Shown: positions 27,718-32,964 of the stretch, piece after piece
Numbering within the stretch: position 1 is the stretch's first letter
How the letters are laid out: each line of letters begins with the position of its first letter
Assembly (NCBI RefSeq): GCF_001477495.1
Contig: NZ_LDTF01000010.1
Location: 1 to 32,964 of the forward strand
Reading direction: 5' to 3'
Length of the DNA stretch: 32,964 nt
Origin: Sphingomonas yabuuchiae
GTDB taxonomy: Bacteria > Pseudomonadota > Alphaproteobacteria > Sphingomonadales > Sphingomonadaceae
The notes under the pieces: model-generated
Told to the model about the DNA's origin: nothing
Database searches by the model: none
The model's input: the letters and a program-made list of their open reading frames with translations, nothing else
Position numbers and translations under genes: made by a program

Positions 27718-28380
27718 ATGCTGCCCGCGCTTGCCCATATCGACGCCTGGATCTTCGATCTGGACAATACGCTCTATCCGGCGAGCGCCAATCTGTTCCA
27801 GCATATCGACCGGCGGATGACGCAGTTCGTCGGCGACCTGCTGGGCTTGGACCCGGCCGAGGCGTTCCGGGTGCAGAAGGACTATTTCCACGCGCACGGC
27901 ACCACGCTGGCGGGCCTGATGGCCGAACATGACGTCGATCCCGCGGCCTTCTTGGCCTATGTTCACGATATCGAGATGGACGTGCTGGAACAGGACGCGC
28001 CGCTCGCCGCCGCGCTGGCCAAGCTGCCGGGGCGCAAGCTGGTCTTCACCAATGGCGACAAGCCCTATGCGCTGAAGGTCCTCGACCGGCTGGGGCTGGG
28101 CAGCCATTTCGAGGCGGTGCACGACATCACCGCCATGGGCCTCGTCCCCAAGCCGCAGCCGTCCGCCTATGCGGGCCTGTGCGCGGCGTTCGACATCGAT
28201 CCGACCCGCGCCATCTTCTTCGAGGACATGGCCCGTAACCTGATCCCCGCCAAGGCGATCGGGATGACGACCGTGTGGGTCGACAACGGTTCCGAACAGG
28301 GACCGGAGGCGGCCCGCGACCATATCGACTATACCGTCCACGCGCTGACGCCGTGGCTGACGAGCATATTGGAGGACTGA
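27718..28380 (+). CDS. HAD-family pyrimidine 5'-nucleotidase-like phosphatase
   Basis: A 220-aa HAD hydrolase. Motif I is [11 protein letters not shown] with nucleophile Asp14 and acid/base Asp16; motif II is VFTNGD with Thr111; the motif III lysine is Lys145 in [11 protein letters not shown]; motif IV is FFEDMARNL with Glu169/Asp170. The FDLDNTLYP form and the helical cap (about 25-95) fit the SDT1/YjjG-type pyrimidine 5'-nucleotidase subgroup. The ATG at 27718 begins the fold; the frame is open far upstream but overlaps the S8 protease on the other strand. The dapD ribosome site GGAGG lies within its last codons, so the two are probably co-translated. Confidence 0.87.
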   Translation: MLPALAHIDAWIFDLDNTLYPASANLFQHIDRRMTQFVGDLLGLDPAEAFRVQKDYFHAHGTTLAGLMAEHDVDPAAFLAYVHDIEMDVLEQDAPLAAALAKLPGRKLVFTNGDKPYALKVLDRLGLGSHFEAVHDITAMGLVPKPQPSAYAGLCAAFDIDPTRAIFFEDMARNLIPAKAIGMTTVWVDNGSEQGPEAARDHIDYTVHALTPWLTSILED

Positions 28381-28382
28381 CG

Positions 28383-29210
28383 ATGGCACATGAACTGGCC
28401 GCCACCATCGATGCCGCCTGGGAAAACCGGGCCGAGTTGAACTTCGCGACGCAGGGTGAGGAACGGATCGCCGTCGACCGTGCGCTGGCGCTGCTCGACC
28501 GGGGCGAGGCGCGCGTGGCCGAGCCGGACGGCCATGGCGGCTGGACCGTCAACCAGTGGCTGAAGAAGGCCGTGCTCCTGTCGTTCCGCCTGAACGACAA
28601 TGTCCTGATCGACAATGGTCCGGGTGCGGGCCACTGGTTCGACAAGGTGCCGTCGAAGTTCAGCGGCTGGTCGGAGGCCGATTTCCGCGCCGCCGGGTTC
28701 CGCGCGGTGCCGGGCTCGGTCGTGCGGCGCGGCGCGCATGTCGCCAAGGGCGCGATCCTGATGCCGAGCTTCGTGAACATCGGCGCCTATGTCGGTGAGG
28801 GCACGATGGTCGACACCTGGGCGACCGTGGGCAGCTGTGCGCAGATCGGCAAGAACGTCCACCTGTCCGGCGGTGCCGGGATCGGCGGCGTGCTCGAGCC
28901 GCTCCAGGCCGATCCGGTCATCATCGAGGACGGTGCCTTCATCGGCGCGCGCGCCGAGGTGGCGGAGGGCGTGCGCGTCGGCGAGGGCGCGGTGCTGTCG
29001 ATGGGTGTGTACCTCGGCGCGTCGACCAAGATCATCGACCGCGAGACGGGTGAAGTCTTCCGGGGCCATGTGCCGCCCTATTCGGTGGTGGTGCCCGGCA
29101 CGACGCCGTCGGTCGACGGCAAGCCCGGCCTCTATTGCGCGGTGATCGTCAAGCGCGTCGACGCGCAGACGCGCTCGAAGACCAGCATCAACGACCTGCT
29201 GCGCGATTGA
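28383..29210 (+). CDS. dapD: 2,3,4,5-tetrahydropyridine-2,6-dicarboxylate N-succinyltransferase
   Basis: A 275-aa acyltransferase of the lysine/diaminopimelate pathway, transferring succinyl from succinyl-CoA to tetrahydrodipicolinate. The N-terminal helical domain carries [22 protein letters not shown]. From about 100 come left-handed beta-helix hexapeptides: [98 protein letters not shown]. These are nearly diagnostic of DapD, and the length is as usual for the family. GGAGG at 28371-28375 precedes the ATG by 7 bases. It starts 2 bp after the nucleotidase stop. An intrinsic terminator-like hairpin follows 10 bp downstream. Confidence 0.95.
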   Translation: MAHELAATIDAAWENRAELNFATQGEERIAVDRALALLDRGEARVAEPDGHGGWTVNQWLKKAVLLSFRLNDNVLIDNGPGAGHWFDKVPSKFSGWSEADFRAAGFRAVPGSVVRRGAHVAKGAILMPSFVNIGAYVGEGTMVDTWATVGSCAQIGKNVHLSGGAGIGGVLEPLQADPVIIEDGAFIGARAEVAEGVRVGEGAVLSMGVYLGASTKIIDRETGEVFRGHVPPYSVVVPGTTPSVDGKPGLYCAVIVKRVDAQTRSKTSINDLLRD

Positions 29211-29220
29211 TTTTTGGCGC

Positions 29221-29244
29221 GCCCCTCCCGCCTGCGGGAGGGGC
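29221..29244 (+). terminator. Intrinsic terminator-like hairpin after dapD
   Basis: An 11-bp perfect stem (29221-29231 with 29234-29244), a 2-base loop, then TTTAAA. It is preceded by an A/T-rich TGATTTTTGG. The best candidate for a rho-independent terminator in the window. Confidence 0.8.
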
Positions 29245-29249
29245 TTTAA

Positions 29250-29452
29250 ATTCACGCGAAGCCGCGAAGAAGGAGTTTCGCGCGGAGGCGCGGAGACGCG
29301 GAGGTGTCGGGCCCGGTGGCGGCCTTCATCCTGCATAACTAGCCCCTGAAAAAAAACAGAACGATCGCCCAGCGCGACCCCCCTCCGCGTTCTCCGCGCC
29401 TCCGCGCGAACAGAATCTTCCCTGCTTTGCGCCCTCGCGGCTTCGCGTGAAC
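29250..29452. repeat. Dispersed long palindrome B, copy 3
   Basis: The left arm is 29250-29304 and the right arm about 29391-29452; both carry the outer TTCACGCGAAGCCGCGA section and the inner TTCGCGCGGAGGCGCGGAG core in opposite orientation. The loop (about 85 bp) has an A8 run and no A element. The right arm ends 5 bp before the stop codon of the leftward permease/binding-protein gene. Confidence 0.87.
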
Positions 29453-29457
29453 CGGAA

Positions 29458-30999
29458 TCACAACCCGACCCGCTTGGCCAGCCACCGCGCCGCCGCCTCC
29501 GGGCTTTCCTTTGCCGCGTCGTCGCGGTCGACCCGGTAATTCGCCTCGCGCATCGCCTCCACCGGAATTCGGTTCAGCATCGGCCGCAGCGCCTGCACGA
29601 ACGTCGCGTCCGCCGCTCGGTCCTTCGCCACCAACAGCACCGCATCGTAACCGGGGATCGCGCGTTTCGGATCGCTCAGCACGGTCAGCCGCTCCGCCGC
29701 GATCCGCCCGTCGGAGGAAAAGGCGGAGATGACATCCGCCCGCCCGCTTTCCAACGCGCGGTACATGAAGGTCGGGCTGTACGGCGTCATGCTGGCGAAG
29801 CGTAAGGCATAGGCATCGCGCACCGCCGCCCATTCGGGCCGGTCCAGAAACTCCAGGTCGCTGCCCAGCTTCAATCGCGGCGCGGCGGCGGACAGATCGG
29901 CGAGCGAACGCACGCCCAGTCGCTGCGCCAGCGGGGCCTTCATGGCAAAGGCATAGGCATTCTCGAACCCCAGCGGCCCCAGCATCGTGACATCACGCGT
30001 CGCCGCCCAGCCCTTCAGCGCACCCAACATCGCCGCACGGGGCGGGGAGTCATGCCGACGCATCGCGGTCGTCCACAAGGTCCCGGCATAATCGACATAG
30101 ACGTCCACACGCCCGCCCGCCGTCGCCTCGAACGCCACGGTCGAGCCCAGCCCGTCGCGGTAGCTGACGTCATAGCCCGCACGGGTCAGCCGGTCGCCGA
30201 TCAGCCGCGCCAGGATATATTGCTCGGAAAAGTTTTTCGCCCCGATCACCACCTGTCGCCGCGCGTCGTGTCCACGCGGCCAAAGCGGCTGCGTCGCCAG
30301 CGCGATCCCCAGCACCAGCGCGACCAGCCCGCCGATCCACATTTCCCGCCGCCGCGTCGCCAGCCCGCGCTCGATCAGCCCGATCAGCGCGTCGACCACC
30401 AGCGCCAGCGCGGCGGCGGCGAAGCATCCCGCCAGCACCAGCGCCCAGGCCTGGGTCTGGAGCCCCGCGAAGATCAGGTCGCCTAATGACGGCTGGCCCA
30501 CCGTCGTCGACAGGGTGGCCGCGCCGATCGTCCAGACCGCCGCCGTGCGGATGCCCGCCGCCAGCACCGGCGCGACCAGCGGCACCTCGACCAATCGCAA
30601 CTTCTGTGCCCGCGTCATCCCCACCGCATCGGCGGCCTGCAATACCGCCGGGTCGAGCCCGACCAACCCCGTCACGCCGTTGCGCAGGATCGGCAGCAGC
30701 GCATAAAGGGTCAGCGCCAGCAGCGACGGCAGGAAGCCGAGCGCCGGTATCCCGCCGCCGACCAGCCCCGACAGGCTGAGCAGCACCGGATAGAACAGCG
30801 CCAGCAGCGCCAGCGCCGGGATGGTCTGCACCAGGCTGGCGAAGCCCAGCGCCACGCGCGACAGCCCCGGCCGCCGCGCGCAGGCAAAGGCCAGCGGCAC
30901 CGCGATCAGGATACCGAGCAGCAAAGCGGCCATGCTGACCAGCACATGCTGCGCCAGCAGCGGGGGCACGCGGGCGAGGGCGTCGAGAAAGGGGCTCAT
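29458..30999 (-). CDS. OpuB-type ABC importer: fused permease and substrate-binding domain
   Basis: A 513-aa two-domain protein. Residues 1-235 are a permease with about six membrane helices and the EAA-type loop AADAVGMTRAQKLRLVEVPLVAPVLAAGI (122-150) that docks the ATPase. After a short linker, 249-513 form an OpuAC/ProX-like periplasmic binding domain (VIGAKNFSEQYILARLIGDRL, YVDYAGTLWT, DLEFLDRPEW, YRALESGRADVISAFSSDGRI). Such fusions import glycine betaine, choline or related quaternary amines. The ligand-cage aromatic residues are not assigned here, so the substrate is uncertain. The ATG overlaps the ATPase stop by 4 bp. Confidence 0.88.
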   Translation of the reverse strand: MSPFLDALARVPPLLAQHVLVSMAALLLGILIAVPLAFACARRPGLSRVALGFASLVQTIPALALLALFYPVLLSLSGLVGGGIPALGFLPSLLALTLYALLPILRNGVTGLVGLDPAVLQAADAVGMTRAQKLRLVEVPLVAPVLAAGIRTAAVWTIGAATLSTTVGQPSLGDLIFAGLQTQAWALVLAGCFAAAALALVVDALIGLIERGLATRRREMWIGGLVALVLGIALATQPLWPRGHDARRQVVIGAKNFSEQYILARLIGDRLTRAGYDVSYRDGLGSTVAFEATAGGRVDVYVDYAGTLWTTAMRRHDSPPRAAMLGALKGWAATRDVTMLGPLGFENAYAFAMKAPLAQRLGVRSLADLSAAAPRLKLGSDLEFLDRPEWAAVRDAYALRFASMTPYSPTFMYRALESGRADVISAFSSDGRIAAERLTVLSDPKRAIPGYDAVLLVAKDRAADATFVQALRPMLNRIPVEAMREANYRVDRDDAAKESPEAAARWLAKRVGL

Positions 31000-31757
31000 G
31001 CCTGGAGCGCCGCCAGCCGCTCGGCCTGATGGCGTGGCACCGCCATCAATCCTTGCGCTGCCGTCCCGCCTTCGCCGCGCACCAGTTGGGCGGGGGTGGC
31101 GTCGGCGACGATCCGGCCCTTCTCCATCACCAGCACACGGGTGGCGGTCAGCAGTGCCTCGGCCATATCATGCGTGACGAGGATCGTGGTCAGTCCCAGC
31201 CGTTGGTGCAGTTCGACCAGCCGCCCCGCCACCGCATCGCGGGTGACCGGATCGAGCGCGCCCAGCGCCTCGTCGAGCAGCAGGATCGGCGGCTCGGTGG
31301 CGAGGGCACGGGCGATGGCGACACGCTGGCGCTGACCACCCGACAGCGCATCGGGCATCCGCTCCGCCACGTCGCGCCGCAGGTCGACCAGATCGAGCAG
31401 TTCGTCCACCCGGTTGCCCACTTCGCGCCCGGCGATGCGCAGGCCGATGGCGATGTTCGCCGCCACCGTCATATGCGGGAACAGGCCATGTTGCTGAAAG
31501 ACATAGCCGATCCGGCGGCGCAGCAGGGCCGGGGGCTTGGCGGTGACATCTTGTCCGTCGATCCGCACGGACCCCGTGTCGGGCTGTTCCAGCCGGTTGA
31601 CCATGCGCAGCAGCGTCGACTTGCCCGATCCGGACGCACCGACCAGCGCGACAAAACCGCCCTTGGCGATGGTCAGCGATACGTCATCGACCGCCGCGAC
31701 CGTGCCATAGCGGCGGCTGACATGGTCGAGTGCGATCATAGGAGGAGCGGGGGTCAC
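30996..31757 (-). CDS. OpuB-type ABC importer ATPase
   Basis: A 253-aa nucleotide-binding subunit with Walker A GASGSGKST (40-48), Q-loop FQQHGLFPHMTV, signature LSGGQRQRVAIARAL (138-152), Walker B ILLLDEALGALD (158-169) and switch His196 in VTHDM. The position after the catalytic Glu163 is Ala rather than the common Pro, as in many quaternary-amine importers. The C terminus is short and lacks the CBS pair of OpuAA/ProV, fitting an OpuBA-like subunit not regulated by CBS domains. The start is GTG at 31757 with AGGGG upstream; an ATG at 31739 is possible. It leads a two-gene operon with the fused permease/binding protein. Confidence 0.9.
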   Translation of the reverse strand: MTPAPPMIALDHVSRRYGTVAAVDDVSLTIAKGGFVALVGASGSGKSTLLRMVNRLEQPDTGSVRIDGQDVTAKPPALLRRRIGYVFQQHGLFPHMTVAANIAIGLRIAGREVGNRVDELLDLVDLRRDVAERMPDALSGGQRQRVAIARALATEPPILLLDEALGALDPVTRDAVAGRLVELHQRLGLTTILVTHDMAEALLTATRVLVMEKGRIVADATPAQLVRGEGGTAAQGLMAVPRHQAERLAALQA

Positions 31758-31891
31758 CTGCCCCTAACGCTAAATAGGCGAATTCCGCCTCACCCTGTCA
31801 TGATTCGGGGCTATGCCTTGCCCGCGCCAGCCGATAAGGCGCGTAAAACATGTTCAACAAGATGGCGGATACAGGCCATCAGGAGAGTAAG

Positions 31892-32854
31892 ATGACCCAG
31901 ACCGCCAGCCAGGTTCTCGACCGTGTCCTCGTCCTCGAAATGGTGCGGGTGACCGAGGCAGCGGCGATCGCGGCGTCGACGCTGGTCGGGCGCGGGGACG
32001 AGAAGGCGGCCGACGCGGCGGCGGTCGAGGCGATGCGCGCCGCGCTCAACGAACTCGACATGGACGGCACCGTCGTCATCGGCGAGGGCGAGCGCGACGA
32101 AGCCCCGATGCTGTTCATCGGCGAGAAGGTCGGCACCGGCAACGGCCCCGAGATCGACATCGCGCTCGATCCGCTGGAAGGCACGACCATCTGCGCCAAG
32201 GCGGGGCCGAACAGCCTGGCGGTGCTGGCCATCGCCGAGAAGGGGCATCTGCTCAACGCACCCGATGTCTATATGGACAAGATCGCGGTCGGCCCCGGCT
32301 ATCCGGCGGGGGTGATCGACCTGGATCGCAGCCCCAGCGACAATATCCGCGCCATCGCCGAGGCCAAGGGCGTGGCGGCCAAGGATATCGTGGTCTGCGT
32401 GCTCGACCGGCCGCGTCACGAGGGGCTGATCGCCGAGCTTCGCGCGCTGGGTTGCGGCGTGGTGCTGATCGGAGACGGCGATGTCGCGGGGGTGATCGCG
32501 ACGACCGATCCCGACACGACGATCGACGTCTATATGGGCTCGGGCGGCGCGCCCGAGGGCGTGCTGGCCTGCGCCGCGCTGCGGTGCGTCGGCGGGCAGT
32601 TCAAGGGGCGGCTGCTGTTCCGCAACGATGCCGAGCGGGCGCGGGCGCACAAATGGGGCGTGACCGACCTCGACAAGCAATATGACCTGACCGAACTGGC
32701 GCGCGGAGACTGCATCTTCGCGGCGACCGGCGTGACCGACGGCTCGCTGCTGGCCGGGGTGAAGCGCCGGCCCAAGGTGATGACGACCGAGAGCGTGGTC
32801 ATGCGCGCCTCGTCGGGCACGGTGCGTTGGGTGAAGGGGCAGCATCGGCTTTGA
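31892..32854 (+). CDS. glpX: Class II fructose-1,6-bisphosphatase
   Basis: A 320-aa metal-dependent phosphatase of gluconeogenesis, releasing fructose 6-phosphate. It shows the GlpX motifs IGEGERDEAPML (63-74) and ALDPLEGTT (91-99), the substrate-loop region GPGYPAGVIDLDRSPSDN, and GSGGAPEGVLACAALRCVGGQFKGRL in the C-terminal half. Inositol phosphatase relatives share the DPLEGT element, but length and order fit GlpX. AGGAGA lies 8 bases before the ATG at 31892; an earlier in-frame ATG at 31850 has no comparable site. It diverges from the OpuB operon. Confidence 0.95.
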   Translation: MTQTASQVLDRVLVLEMVRVTEAAAIAASTLVGRGDEKAADAAAVEAMRAALNELDMDGTVVIGEGERDEAPMLFIGEKVGTGNGPEIDIALDPLEGTTICAKAGPNSLAVLAIAEKGHLLNAPDVYMDKIAVGPGYPAGVIDLDRSPSDNIRAIAEAKGVAAKDIVVCVLDRPRHEGLIAELRALGCGVVLIGDGDVAGVIATTDPDTTIDVYMGSGGAPEGVLACAALRCVGGQFKGRLLFRNDAERARAHKWGVTDLDKQYDLTELARGDCIFAATGVTDGSLLAGVKRRPKVMTTESVVMRASSGTVRWVKGQHRL

Positions 32855-32885
32855 TCTGGGGGGATGAGGGCATCGTCTGGATCAA

Positions 32886-32964
32886 GCCCCTCCCCTTCAG
32901 GGAAGGGGTTGGGGTGGGGCCTTTCCACCAGCGTCCGGTTTGCGGAAGCGCCCCACCCCCGTCC
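32886..32964. repeat. Palindromic element (E) after glpX, cut by the window end
   Basis: A perfect hairpin CCCCTTC-AGG-GAAGGGG (32892-32908) is followed by GGGGTGGGGC (32911-32920), whose exact reverse complement lies at 32950-32959. The pattern resembles elements A and B in style but not in sequence. The window ends before its right limit can be seen. Confidence 0.75.

Overview
The window looks like high-GC alphaproteobacterial chromosomal DNA, most likely Sphingomonas or a close relative (Sphingomonadaceae). This rests on the GC-rich codon use, a Zymomonas-type glucose-fructose oxidoreductase homologue, a TonB-dependent receptor, PAS-rich hybrid kinase architecture and many dispersed palindromes between genes. 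I see no rRNA, tRNA, CRISPR, prophage or insertion sequence. The first ~62 bases are probably not genomic: bases 30-62 match the Illumina Nextera/Tn5 read-1 adapter at 29 of 33 positions, so the window probably begins at an adapter-contaminated contig end that truncates the first gene.

Layout. 63-3660: truncated GFOR-like oxidoreductase, then a three-PAS hybrid histidine kinase. 3766-7805: exported double-retropepsin/TPR protein, convergent with a TonB-dependent receptor. 7962-9190: a 59-aa HTH-like protein, a phosphoribosyltransferase and a VOC protein. 9422-13058: a tightly overlapped operon of MFS transporter, metallophosphoesterase and ArsB-like anion transporter. 13148-16945: leftward threonine synthase, SDR dehydrogenase and DUF2238 membrane protein, then a rightward dienelactone-hydrolase-like enzyme. 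17046-19494: a three-gene TadE/TadE/TadG operon. 19525-21309: leftward Uup-type ABC-F ATPase. 21423-23857: PepSY protein, OmpR-type regulator and PhoQ-like sensor kinase. 24219-27573: leftward LLM flavin oxidoreductase and an S8 protease with a C-terminal barrel-like region. 27718-29210: HAD nucleotidase and dapD. 29458-31757: leftward OpuB-type ABC importer (ATPase plus fused permease/binding protein). 31892-32854: class II fructose-bisphosphatase glpX.

Most genes are ordinary metabolism, transport, signalling and envelope functions. The strongest unexplained signal is between genes. All six convergent gene junctions hold a hairpin or long palindrome. Two dispersed families recur: a ~125-bp multi-stem element (A, two copies) whose copies differ by compensatory changes in the stems, and a larger palindrome (B, three copies) that always ends within 10 bp of the stop codon of a leftward gene. 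One A copy lies inside the loop of a B copy. The least characterised protein module is the MFS / metallophosphoesterase / ArsB-like operon.
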